DNA from: Lachnospiraceae bacterium YSB2008
Lineage (GTDB): Bacteria; Bacillota; Clostridia; Lachnospirales; Lachnospiraceae
Assembly (NCBI GenBank): GCA_000687655.1
Contig: JHWR01000007.1
Span: forward strand, 62,001 to 126,000
Reading direction: 5' to 3'
DNA: 64,000 bases
Part shown: positions 53,398 to 62,343 of the stretch, in pieces
Numbering within the stretch: the first letter of the stretch is position 1
Layout of the letters: each line of letters begins with the position of its first letter
Made by a program: the position numbers and the translations under genes
Notes under the pieces: generated by a model
Seen by the model: only the letters and a program-made list of their open reading frames with translations
Databases searched by the model: none
What the model was told of the DNA's origin: nothing

Positions 53398-54657
53398 ATG
53401 GCATTAAAGAAGACTCCTGTAAAGGGAATGTGTGACATGCTCCCGAGCGATATGAGGCTTAGAGAACATGTTATAGGAATGATAAAAGAAGCATATGGAA
53501 GATACGGATTCATGGAGATAGAGACTCCGGTTATGGAGCATATCGAGAATCTGACCAGTAAGCAGGGCGGAGATAATGAGAAGCTCATATTCAAGATAAT
53601 GAAGAGAGGCGCAGATCTTATGCGTGCGCTTGAGAAAGAGGATGGCGAGCTTGCAGATGGAGGACTCCGTTATGATCTGACACTTCCGCTTGCCAGATAT
53701 TATTCCAATAACAAGGATGTGCTTCCAACACCGTTCAAGTCTCTTCAGATAGGAAATGTATGGCGCGCTGACAAGCCTCAGAAGGGCCGTTTCAGACAGT
53801 TCACACAGTGCGATATAGATATACTGGGTGACAACAGTAATCTCGCTGAGATCGAGCTTATAGGCGCTACAAGCGATATGCTTAGAACTATCTTCAGTGA
53901 GGTAGGTATAGAAGGCTTCACTGTACATATAAATGACAGAAGATTCCTCATAGGAGCAGCAAAGAACGCCGGCTTCAAGGAGGAGGATATAGAAGGTATA
54001 CTCATTACCCTTGATAAGTTTGACAAGATCGGTTTAGACGGAATAAGAGAAGAGCTTATAGGAAACGGACAGGATCCTGCGGTAGTTGATAAGTATCTTG
54101 CACTTTACAGTGATCTTGAAAATGTAAGTATAGAAAACTTTGTTTCTGACATAGATGAAGCATTCCTCTCAAAGGATGCCGTAAATGGACTGAGCGAGAT
54201 TCTTACATGCGCAAAGTCAATGGTAGATAAGAGCATAACTGTTGTGTTTGACCCTACTCTTGTTCGTGGTATGGGTTACTATACAGGACCGATATTTGAA
54301 GTGACGATAGATGGATATAATTTTTCCATAGCAGGCGGCGGAAGATATGATAAGATGATAGGCCGTTTCACAGGTCAGGATACGCCGGCAACAGGCTTCT
54401 CCATTGGTTTCGAGAGAATCATAACCATACTGAAGGATAAGCTTGGAGAGGATTATAAGATATCGGCAGACAATGTTGCCATACTTATAGGCAAGAAGGT
54501 TTCTCTTGAAAAGAAGGTTCAGATACTTGAAGAGGCAAAAGAACTCAGGGCGGCCGGTAAGACGGTACTGATTCAGCCTATGCAGAAGAATCTGGGACAT
54601 CAGATAGAGATGCTGGAAAAAGAAGGATATACAGAGTTCCGCAAGGAATTTGAATGA
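53398..54657 (+). CDS. hisS: histidine--tRNA ligase (short C-terminal domain)
   Basis: Charges tRNA-His. 419 residues; class II core with GMCDMLPSDMRLREHV, motif 2 VWRADKPQKGRFRQFTQCD, histidine motif LVRGMGYYTGPIFEV and motif 3 TGFSIGFERI. The motif 2 wording (RADKPQKGRFRQF) belongs to the variant clade rather than the E. coli-like FRYERPQKGR. The anticodon-binding domain (about 345-419) ends early, after LGHQIEMLEKEGYTEFR. No HisZ partner genes (hisG, hisD) are nearby, so synthetase function is preferred. ATG 53398 has AGAGGA; the upstream ATG 53368 does not. A strong terminator follows. Confidence 0.88.
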   Translation: MALKKTPVKGMCDMLPSDMRLREHVIGMIKEAYGRYGFMEIETPVMEHIENLTSKQGGDNEKLIFKIMKRGADLMRALEKEDGELADGGLRYDLTLPLARYYSNNKDVLPTPFKSLQIGNVWRADKPQKGRFRQFTQCDIDILGDNSNLAEIELIGATSDMLRTIFSEVGIEGFTVHINDRRFLIGAAKNAGFKEEDIEGILITLDKFDKIGLDGIREELIGNGQDPAVVDKYLALYSDLENVSIENFVSDIDEAFLSKDAVNGLSEILTCAKSMVDKSITVVFDPTLVRGMGYYTGPIFEVTIDGYNFSIAGGGRYDKMIGRFTGQDTPATGFSIGFERIITILKDKLGEDYKISADNVAILIGKKVSLEKKVQILEEAKELRAAGKTVLIQPMQKNLGHQIEMLEKEGYTEFRKEFE

Positions 54658-54664
54658 TGAATAC

Positions 54665-54700
54665 AGGATGGTATCAAAGATTGTTGATACCATCCTTTTT
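54665..54700 (+). terminator. rho-independent terminator after hisS
   Basis: 12-bp stem AGGATGGTATCA (54665-54676) with TGATACCATCCT (54685-54696), loop of 8, then TTTTT. Confidence 0.9.
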
Positions 54701-54778
54701 GTATGACGCGATTATATTTCATGAACTGCTCTGCTCGTGCAGCGAACGGATACGATACTAAAAGACCGAAAAAGTATA

Positions 54779-54836
54779 TTGACAAAATAAATAAAATGGT
54801 GTATTTTATACTAGCACATATGAACAGACGTTCATA
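54779..54836 (+). promoter_or_regulatory. promoter with GAAC-N4-GTTC palindrome for the ABC/lipoprotein operon
   Basis: TTGACA (54779-54784), 17 bases, TATTTT (54802-54807; TATACT also at 54807-54812). Downstream, overlapping the expected start, is an 18-bp palindrome TATGAACAGACGTTCATA (54819-54836). Its core GAACAGACGTTC fits the Gram-positive LexA/DinR pattern GAACRNRYGTTC; TetR-type operators look similar. Confidence 0.6.
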
Positions 54837-54901
54837 AGTTAAAGATGATTAACACACTTGTAGAGGATCACAGTCATGTACTGATGATCAAGGAGGCAGA
54901 T

Positions 54902-55600
54902 ATGTTTCTTGAATTGAAACAGATTAAAAAATCATTTGGGCAGGGCGAGAATAAGGTTGAAGTACTGAAGGGCATAGATTTTACTCTGGAAAAGGGTGAA
55001 TTCTGTGTCCTTCTCGGTCCTTCGGGCTCTGGAAAGTCCACACTCCTGAATATCATAGGGGGTATAGATACTCCTGATTCCGGAGAGATAAGCATAAATG
55101 GTGACCTGATGTCAAATATGAAGGAGAAGGCACTGACACAGTACAGAAGAAAGCACCTTGGATATATATTCCAGAGATACAATCTGATACCTAACCTGAC
55201 AGTAAGGGAAAACATAGAGGTAGGTTCATATCTGGCGGACAATCCTCTGGATGTAAATGAACTGATAGATGTCCTGGGACTTCACAGTCACAGACATAAG
55301 TATCCGAATCAGCTTTCCGGCGGTCAGCAGCAGCGCTGCTCCATAGGAAGAGCCATAGTGAAGAATCCGGATATTCTGCTCTGTGATGAGCCTACAGGTG
55401 CACTTGATTCCAAGACATCAGTAGAAATACTCAAGCTAATAGATACAGTGAATAAAACTTATCAGAATACCATCATCATGGTTACCCACAATGACGGAAT
55501 CAAGGATATGGCTGACAGAGTCATAAAGCTTAAAGATGGTGCGATTCGTAAGAATTACGTAAATGAAACGAAGAAGACGGCAGAGGAGCTTGACTGGTAA
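54902..55600 (+). CDS. ABC transporter ATP-binding protein (MacB/LolD type)
   Basis: 232 residues. Walker A GPSGSGKST, Q-loop IFQRYNLIPNL, signature LSGGQQQRCSIGRA, Walker B ILLCDEPTGALD and H-loop MVTHNDG are intact. This type pairs with FtsX-like permeases to do mechanical work across the membrane instead of classical transport. ATG 54902 follows AAGGAGG; an in-frame ATG at 54845 has no such site. The permease gene starts one base after the stop. Confidence 0.92.
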   Translation: MFLELKQIKKSFGQGENKVEVLKGIDFTLEKGEFCVLLGPSGSGKSTLLNIIGGIDTPDSGEISINGDLMSNMKEKALTQYRRKHLGYIFQRYNLIPNLTVRENIEVGSYLADNPLDVNELIDVLGLHSHRHKYPNQLSGGQQQRCSIGRAIVKNPDILLCDEPTGALDSKTSVEILKLIDTVNKTYQNTIIMVTHNDGIKDMADRVIKLKDGAIRKNYVNETKKTAEELDW

Positions 55601-55601
55601 T

Positions 55602-57920
55602 ATGCGTAACCCACTTAACAAACGACTGCTGAGGGATCTCTTATCAGACCTCGGCAAATATCTCGTTATCTTCATAATGATGACGATGTCCATAGGTATG
55701 ACTTCCGGTTTCCTGGTTGCGGGCGAAAGCATGCTTAAGGCCTATAACGAGAGCTTTGAAAAGTATAATACTGAAGACGGAAACTTCAGGGTAGAGAAGA
55801 AGCTTACAAAGGCCAGCAGGAAGCTGATAGAGAAAAATGGAGTTAAGGTCTACGAGAATTTCTATGTAGAAATGATCATGGACAAAGGACAGACCGTCAG
55901 AACATTTAAAATAAGAGATAAAGTAAATAAGGCTGATGTTCTCCACGGAAGACTTCCTGAAAAGACCGGAGAGATAGCCATAGACAGAATGTTTGCTGAC
56001 AACAATGATATCATTGTCGGTGACAGGATAAACTGCGACGGAAAGGAATACGAAGTAACAGGACTGGTTGCTCTTTCTGATTACAGTGCACTTTTCAAAG
56101 ATAATAATGATGCAATGTTTGACGCCGGCATGTTTGCTGTTGCAGTTGTTACGGAAGAGGAGTTCGATTCATTTAAGGATAAGATAACCTACTTCAACTA
56201 TTCATGGAAGTATGACAATCCGCCTGCCGAAGGAAAAGAGGAGCAGGATACGGGACTTGAACTCATGAAGAGCATACATAAGGTCGTTACGCTTGAGAAC
56301 TTTGTTCCGAGATATGCCAATCAGGCGATACAGTTTACCGGTGAAGACTTCGGCGGCGATATAGTCATGTTTGAGGTTGCCTTCTATATCATAGTCGTTA
56401 TCATGGCTTTTGTATTCACGGTTACCATCAACAACACGATTGAGAAAGAAGCAGAGGTTATAGGAACGCTTAGAGCAACAGGATATACAAGAGAAGAGAT
56501 GACGCTTCATTATATGTCCATGCCGCTTCTGATAACGCTTATAGGAGCTATCATCGGAAATGTTATGGGTTATACATTCATGAAGAATATCATGGCGAAT
56601 ATGTATTATCACAGCTACAGCCTTCCGAGCTATGTGACAGTCTGGAGTTCTGACGCATTCCTGAAGACGACGCTTATGCCACTGCTCATCATGATCTTTG
56701 TAACATACTTCTCTCTTAGGAAGAAGCTTAAGCTTTCACCGCTCCGCTTCATAAGAAGAGACCTTTCCAAGAAGGGCAGAAAGAAAGCGTTCAGGCTCAG
56801 CCCTAAGATTGATTTCTTTACCAGATTCAGACTCAGGGTTATATTCCAGAACTTAAGTAATTATGTGGTTCTGTTCTTCGGAATCCTTTTTGCTAACATA
56901 CTTCTTATGTTCGGCCTTACATTTCCGGAGGTTCTCAGGGATTATCAGGATAATATAGGCGACAACCTGTTCTGTAAATACCAGTACATGCTTGATGTTC
57001 CGTCAGAGGTTCTTGCGAGTGACAGCAAGCTCGAGGGAATGATAGCAGGAATGAAGTACATGGAAGAGGTTGAAACCGAGAATCCGGATGCAGAGAAATT
57101 TACGGCGTATGGGCTTGAGGCAACCAATCCGAAGTACAGGATTGAAGAGATAAGTCTTTACGGTATTGAGAAGAAGAGTAAGTATATTAAGCTTGATCTT
57201 AATAAGGATGAAGTTTATGTTTCCAGAAGCCTTGCAGAGAAGCAGGAGCTTTCCATAGGAGACACGATAACTCTTAAAGAGAAGTATGAGGATGACGAAT
57301 ATACCTTCAAGGTAAGCGGAATATATGATTACGTGGGCGGACTTGCACTGTTCATGGATATAGATTACATGAACCGCACATTTGATTTCGGAGACGGCTA
57401 TTTCTCAGGATATCTGTCCAATACAGAAATAACTGATATAGATGATAAGTATCTCGGAACCGTCATAGATTATGACAGCATCACCGCGATATCGAGACAG
57501 CTTCTTATATCTATGGGTTCATTCATGGATGTACTTGTTTATGTTTGTGTTATAATATTCATGGTGCTTATTTACCTTTTGACCAAGGTAATAATTGAGA
57601 GGAACACTCAAAGCATAAGTATGGCAAAGATACTCGGATATACCAGCGGAGAGATAAGTAAGCTGTATGTACATGCAACGACATATATGGTCCTGATATT
57701 CATTTTCCTAACGATCCCTATATCGGATTTTCTTGTAAATGTAGTGTTCAGGGCGCTGTTACGTACAGAGATGAATGGATGGTTCGATATATACCTTCCG
57801 CTTAAGATTAAAGTCATAATGGTTGCAATGGGAATAGGAACCTACGCAATCGTTGCACTTTTGGAATATAGAAAAGTAAGACGAGTTCCAATGGAGGATG
57901 CACTTAAATACGACGAGTAA
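55602..57920 (+). CDS. FtsX-like/MacB-type ABC permease with two repeats
   Basis: 772 residues. TM1 (about 20-42) is followed by an extracytoplasmic domain (about 50-245), three helices (about 255-280, 305-330, 350-372), a basic cytoplasmic loop (SLRKKLKLSPLRFIRRDLSKKGRKK), then the second half with TM (about 410-435), another outer domain and three last helices. Each half carries the FtsX motif (EAEVIGTLRATGYTREEM; SISMAKILGYTSGEISKLY). It should form the membrane part with the preceding ATPase and cooperate with the lipoprotein encoded next. Confidence 0.9.
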   Translation: MRNPLNKRLLRDLLSDLGKYLVIFIMMTMSIGMTSGFLVAGESMLKAYNESFEKYNTEDGNFRVEKKLTKASRKLIEKNGVKVYENFYVEMIMDKGQTVRTFKIRDKVNKADVLHGRLPEKTGEIAIDRMFADNNDIIVGDRINCDGKEYEVTGLVALSDYSALFKDNNDAMFDAGMFAVAVVTEEEFDSFKDKITYFNYSWKYDNPPAEGKEEQDTGLELMKSIHKVVTLENFVPRYANQAIQFTGEDFGGDIVMFEVAFYIIVVIMAFVFTVTINNTIEKEAEVIGTLRATGYTREEMTLHYMSMPLLITLIGAIIGNVMGYTFMKNIMANMYYHSYSLPSYVTVWSSDAFLKTTLMPLLIMIFVTYFSLRKKLKLSPLRFIRRDLSKKGRKKAFRLSPKIDFFTRFRLRVIFQNLSNYVVLFFGILFANILLMFGLTFPEVLRDYQDNIGDNLFCKYQYMLDVPSEVLASDSKLEGMIAGMKYMEEVETENPDAEKFTAYGLEATNPKYRIEEISLYGIEKKSKYIKLDLNKDEVYVSRSLAEKQELSIGDTITLKEKYEDDEYTFKVSGIYDYVGGLALFMDIDYMNRTFDFGDGYFSGYLSNTEITDIDDKYLGTVIDYDSITAISRQLLISMGSFMDVLVYVCVIIFMVLIYLLTKVIIERNTQSISMAKILGYTSGEISKLYVHATTYMVLIFIFLTIPISDFLVNVVFRALLRTEMNGWFDIYLPLKIKVIMVAMGIGTYAIVALLEYRKVRRVPMEDALKYDE

Positions 57921-57971
57921 GTTGTGGATTCTCGCAGATAAGTCATGGATTGGCGCATATAGGAGGCAAGA

Positions 57972-59807
57972 ATGGTAAAGAGGATAATAAGGAGCAAGAG
58001 TGCGAAAATACTGTCATGCATTATGATCGGCGCACTTCTCCTCAGCTCCTGTGGGAAAAAGGCAGGGGAAGTAACTGAGATTTCCGGAAATGATGATACA
58101 GAAGCAGTTACTGAAGCTGAAGATATCGTTGATATAGATAAGAGTACTGCGGTGGCTGCGGGAACAAGAGAAGAGAGCGTAAGCATCAAGGCTGACGCCT
58201 CGGGTAAGGTTAAAGAGATTAAATCGGAGGTTATTCTGTCCGATCTTAAGGATGGAAAAGCTATCCTTGATGTATCTAAGCTTACAGATATACGTAACAA
58301 GAACGGTGATGAGGAGTTCATCCAGGAAGGCGACAATATCTTCTGGGAGAACAAAGGCGAGGATATAAGCTATGAAGGTATCTCAAACGCCGAACTTCCT
58401 TTCGAGGTAAAGGTCACATACTTCCTGGACGATAAGGAAACTTCGCCTTCAGATATGGCCGGTAAGTCGGGTAAGGTCAAAATCAGATTCGACTATAAAA
58501 ATAAGAACGAAACAACGGTTAAATCAGAAGGAAAGAGTTTTAAGGTGAGTGTGCCATATACATTTATCTCAGCGGTTACCCTTGACTCAGAGAAGTTCAG
58601 TAATATTGAAGTAACAAACGGCAAGATTACAACTCTCGAAGGACAGACTATGGCTGTGGGCTATGCATTTCCGGGACTCAAAGAAAGCCTTGGGCTCGAT
58701 ACATTTGATACAGATATAAATGTATCGGACTATGTTGAGATTACGGCTGACGCGAAGGATTTCGCACTTGACTTTACGGTTACCATGGTAACAACCGGGA
58801 TATTTGCTGATATTGATACAGCTTCTATAAATGATGCCCAGGAGCTTTCTGACAATATGAAGAATCTGGGTGACAGCAGCAACGATCTTGCTGATGCTGC
58901 AGATAAGCTGGCATCGGGAGCCGGTACCATGAATACAGCCCTTGCACAGTATGTCGCAGGAATAGCCAAGGTTAATCAGGGAGCAGCCGGACTTCGTGAC
59001 GGACTCTGTACTCTTGATAAGAATACGGCAAGTCTGGTAAGTGGTGCAAATAAGCTTTCGACCGGACTTTCAGAACTTGATACAACTCTTCAGAATATGG
59101 ATATGAGCGGTGGTATCAGTGAAACAGATATGGCAAATCTGCAGACGGCTCTTACAGGGCTTGCAACAGATGCAGGAAATATGGGAGCCAGTATTGGTGC
59201 ACTTCAGCAGAACCTGACAGCGATATCAAATGAGGTACAGACCCTGTCAGGCGAGTATCCGGATATAGATACATCGGGAGCTGTGGCAAATATCGGAGCA
59301 ATTCAGAGCAGTCTCGGAAGCATGAATCAGAACGTAACGCTGCTTCAGGGGTCACTCCAGAATATAAGTACAGCCATGGCCGGCATGAAGGATGCGGCTG
59401 CGGGACTGGAACAGCTTAAGCCTGCCATAAGCCAGCTTGCTACAGCGAGTGGACAGCTGGCAACGGGAATAAGCGGCTATGGGCAGGGAGTTACTGCGGC
59501 ATACAGCGGTTCCAAACAGCTGGCGTCAGGAACAAGTCAGCTTGCAAATGCAGGCGGGCAGCTGACATCAGGATGTTCTGCTCTTGCCTCAGGTCTCAGA
59601 TCATTTGCAGATGGAATGCATACCTTTGATGAAGAAGGTATACAGGAATTGTCAAAGCTTGCAGGTGATGACCTTGGAACAGTTATAGAACATCTCAAGG
59701 CTGTTAAGAAGGCGGATGAAGGATATACAACATTCTCCGGAAGCGATAAGGTTAAGGAGTCTTCAGTCAGATTTGTCATTGAGACAGAGGGGATTGAAGA
59801 GGAGTAG
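57972..59807 (+). CDS. lipoprotein with X3-L-X2-G heptad repeats
   Basis: 611 residues. The lipobox LLLSSC puts the lipidated Cys at about residue 27. An N-terminal globular part (about 60-290) is followed by a long helical region (about 295-560) with repeats of the YhgE/Pip heptad kind (xxxLxxG: LASGTSQL, LTSGCSAL, LASGLRSF). No membrane helix follows, unlike YhgE. With the MacB-type ATPase and permease it may act as an extracytoplasmic adaptor or tether (inference). The start has AGGAGG. No terminator with a good T-run is visible; a weaker hairpin lies at 59828-59862. Confidence 0.8.
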   Translation: MVKRIIRSKSAKILSCIMIGALLLSSCGKKAGEVTEISGNDDTEAVTEAEDIVDIDKSTAVAAGTREESVSIKADASGKVKEIKSEVILSDLKDGKAILDVSKLTDIRNKNGDEEFIQEGDNIFWENKGEDISYEGISNAELPFEVKVTYFLDDKETSPSDMAGKSGKVKIRFDYKNKNETTVKSEGKSFKVSVPYTFISAVTLDSEKFSNIEVTNGKITTLEGQTMAVGYAFPGLKESLGLDTFDTDINVSDYVEITADAKDFALDFTVTMVTTGIFADIDTASINDAQELSDNMKNLGDSSNDLADAADKLASGAGTMNTALAQYVAGIAKVNQGAAGLRDGLCTLDKNTASLVSGANKLSTGLSELDTTLQNMDMSGGISETDMANLQTALTGLATDAGNMGASIGALQQNLTAISNEVQTLSGEYPDIDTSGAVANIGAIQSSLGSMNQNVTLLQGSLQNISTAMAGMKDAAAGLEQLKPAISQLATASGQLATGISGYGQGVTAAYSGSKQLASGTSQLANAGGQLTSGCSALASGLRSFADGMHTFDEEGIQELSKLAGDDLGTVIEHLKAVKKADEGYTTFSGSDKVKESSVRFVIETEGIEEE

Positions 59808-59827
59808 ATTATATAGTAAGTGACATC

Positions 59828-59866
59828 GGCGGCTGATATGTCTCGCAGACATACCGGTCGCCAATT
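59828..59866 (+). terminator. possible terminator hairpin
   Basis: Inner stem TATGTCT/AGACATA (59837-59843, 59847-59853) and outer GGCG/CGCC (59828-59831, 59859-59862); the T-run (TTGTTTTC) is imperfect. The rest of the 59808-60008 gap shows nothing I recognise. Confidence 0.4.
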
Positions 59867-60008
59867 GTTTTCTGTATGAACCGGAATGGTTTTGCCGGCT
59901 GTAAGTTGTTTACCAGTCGTGATTGAATGTTACAGGTAAATAAGGTAGAATATTCACAGTGTGTTTTGATTATAAAACAATATTATATTTAGAAAAGAGG
60001 AACGTGAT

Positions 60009-60944
60009 TTGGAATATATAAATACACTTCATGAGGGTACAAATGTATCGGAGATTTTTTTCTGTAAGTCAAAGACTGTAGCTCAGACTAAGGCGGGAAA
60101 GACTTATTACAATGTTACTCTTCAGGATAAGACGGGTACACTTGATGCGAAGATATGGGAGCTTTCAAATGCCATAGAGCATTTCGAGGCAATGGATTAT
60201 ATAAAAGTAGATGGAGCGGTCGTTTCATTTAATAATAATCTTCAGCTGAATATCAGACGCCTCAGAAGGGCAGAGGAAGGTACATATGATGTATCCGATT
60301 ATATGCCAGTTTCAAAGAACAGTACGGATCAGATGTATGATGAACTGCTGAGCCTTGTGAATTCTGTAAAGGAAGAGCATCTTAATGCACTTCTTAAGAG
60401 CTTTTTTGTTGATGACGCAAAGTTTGCTGAAGGATTCAAGAAACACAGTGCAGCGAAGTCCATACATCACAGCTTCATAGGCGGACTGCTTCAGCATTCA
60501 CTGGCAGTTGCGAAGATATGTGATTTCCTTGCAAGCCAGTATGCAGTACTGAATCGTGACCTTCTTATAACAGCAGCGCTCTGCCACGATATCGGAAAAA
60601 TGTATGAACTTTCGGATTTTCCGCATAATGACTATACTGATGAAGGACAGCTCCTTGGACATATCGTAATGGGTGCAATGATGGTAAGGGATAAGGCCAA
60701 TGCTATAGAAGGATTCCCTGCAGATCTTCAGAACGAACTTATCCATTGTATTCTTGCACATCATGGTGAACTTGAATTCGGATCTCCGAAGAAGCCTTCT
60801 ATCATTGAAGCAGTTGCGCTTTCTTATGCGGATAATCTTGATGCAAAGATGGAAACCTTCCAGGAGCTTCTTGAGGGAAGCAGTCAGAAGGAAGACTGGC
60901 TTGGATTCAGCAAGCTGTTTGATGCTAATGTGAGGAGAACCTAA
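60009..60944 (+). CDS. 3'-5' exoribonuclease YhaM-like (OB-fold + HD domain)
   Basis: 311 residues. The N-terminal OB fold (about 10-95: YYNVTLQDKTGTLDAKIWE) binds nucleic acid; the HD domain (about 140-290) has SIHHSFIGGLLQHSLAV, ALCHDIGKMYEL and LAHHGELEFGSPKKP, all metal ligands present. YhaM trims RNA/DNA 3' ends. TTG start at 60009 with AAAAGAGGAA upstream. The lipase-like gene follows after 27 bases. Confidence 0.92.
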   Translation: MEYINTLHEGTNVSEIFFCKSKTVAQTKAGKTYYNVTLQDKTGTLDAKIWELSNAIEHFEAMDYIKVDGAVVSFNNNLQLNIRRLRRAEEGTYDVSDYMPVSKNSTDQMYDELLSLVNSVKEEHLNALLKSFFVDDAKFAEGFKKHSAAKSIHHSFIGGLLQHSLAVAKICDFLASQYAVLNRDLLITAALCHDIGKMYELSDFPHNDYTDEGQLLGHIVMGAMMVRDKANAIEGFPADLQNELIHCILAHHGELEFGSPKKPSIIEAVALSYADNLDAKMETFQELLEGSSQKEDWLGFSKLFDANVRRT

Positions 60945-60971
60945 CATTTACCGGAATGAGGGGACAAGGAT

Positions 60972-62183
60972 ATGAACGATCGCAGAACTGAAAAACCGCT
61001 TACATCCAAGAGACTTAATGTTCTCGGTACCGGAAGTACGCTTCTGACTATATTCTTAATATCAGTACTCTTACTTGGAGCAGGAGCAGTATATCTTATT
61101 ATGACGATGGGATTCAAAGAGGCTCTCAAGGAAAACTGGGGATGGCTTATAGTAATAATCCTGGTTGAGAATATCCTGTTCTGGGTCGGAATCATCATGG
61201 TATATGTCACATCTGTTCAGCTGGGAATGAAGATGAGAATTATAGGTATACTGTGCGGACTTATTCCGATAGTGCATATTATCGTTCTGATTATGATCAT
61301 CAGTATTACAGGCAGTGAAGCCCGCTTCGAGAAGAAGAAGCTTAAGCTTGACAGACAGAGACATGATCAGCAGATATGCCGGACTAAATACCCGCTTCTT
61401 ATGGTTCACGGAGTTTTCTTCAGGGATTTCAAATACTTCAATTACTGGGGAAGAGTTCCTGATGAACTTATGAAAAATGGAGCGACCATCTTTTATGGTA
61501 ATCATGAGTCGGCAGCTTCCGTAGAGGACAGTGCCAAAGAACTGGCTGTCCGCATACAGCAGATAGTTCAGGAAACAGGATGCGGAAGGGTTAATGTTAT
61601 AGCCCATTCAAAAGGAGGACTTGATACTAAGACAGCAGTTGCATGTCTCGGAATGTCACCTTATGTTGCATCCATCACAACTATTAATACTCCTCACAGA
61701 GGATGTGAGTTTGCGGAATATCTTCTCGGCAGGGCGCCTCAGTTCCTTAAGGATAAGGTGTCGGGTGCTTATAATTCAGCTCTTCGTAAGCTGGGAGACC
61801 AGAATCCGTCATTTATAGCGGCGGTTACGGATCTTACTGCTTCAAGATGTCGTTTCATTTCCGATATAACAGATCAGTTTGATTATAAGGGCGCGGGAGT
61901 ATATACACAGAGCGTCGGGTCCTGTATGAAGAAGGCCAAGGGCGGTGCATTTCCGCTTAATATGAGTTATAACTTCGTAGATAGATTCGATGGAAAGAAC
62001 GACGGACTTGTAGGCGAACCGTCATTCCATTGGGGTGAGAATTATACCTATCTTGAGAATAAGAAAAAGAGAGGTATATCACACGGAGACATGATCGATC
62101 TTAATCGTGAGAATATCAAAGGCTTTGATGTAAGAGAGTTTTATGTTCAGCTTGTGGCAGACCTTAAGAAGCGTGGACTGTAA
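60972..62183 (+). CDS. membrane-anchored lipase-like alpha/beta hydrolase
   Basis: 403 residues. Three N-terminal membrane helices (about 22-48, 58-80, 88-112) precede a lipase-like domain with LLMVHGVFFRDF (oxyanion strand), nucleophile AHSKGGLDTK, and TINTPHRGCEFAE; the late SHGDMIDL supplies the probable catalytic His. It resembles triacylglycerol lipases of the LipA/EstA type. AHSKGG is a variant of GHSxGG. The active side of the membrane is not certain. RBS GAGGGGACAAGG. Co-transcription with the YhaM gene is likely. Confidence 0.82.
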   Translation: MNDRRTEKPLTSKRLNVLGTGSTLLTIFLISVLLLGAGAVYLIMTMGFKEALKENWGWLIVIILVENILFWVGIIMVYVTSVQLGMKMRIIGILCGLIPIVHIIVLIMIISITGSEARFEKKKLKLDRQRHDQQICRTKYPLLMVHGVFFRDFKYFNYWGRVPDELMKNGATIFYGNHESAASVEDSAKELAVRIQQIVQETGCGRVNVIAHSKGGLDTKTAVACLGMSPYVASITTINTPHRGCEFAEYLLGRAPQFLKDKVSGAYNSALRKLGDQNPSFIAAVTDLTASRCRFISDITDQFDYKGAGVYTQSVGSCMKKAKGGAFPLNMSYNFVDRFDGKNDGLVGEPSFHWGENYTYLENKKKRGISHGDMIDLNRENIKGFDVREFYVQLVADLKKRGL

Positions 62184-62221
62184 ACCAGGTGCTCTCACTT
62201 GGTTAATATAATAAGAACCCT

Positions 62222-62280
62222 GGTTAAGGTTAAGTTAAGATTAGAAGATTTTTCCGGTAAGATTTCTCTGTTACTATAAA
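62222..62280 (+). promoter_or_regulatory. TTAAG direct repeats upstream of a weak promoter
   Basis: TTAAG occurs at 62224-62228, 62230-62234 and 62235-62239 (first and third 11 bp apart), upstream of TATAAA (62275-62280) that has no good -35. This is the arrangement expected for activation by an OmpR-family response regulator; such a regulator is encoded at 63804. Confidence 0.45.
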
Positions 62281-62343
62281 TACATAAGAGCAGGGGACGA
62301 CCTGCAGAACCGCATATGTTTGTTTATAGAAAGGAGAATGACT

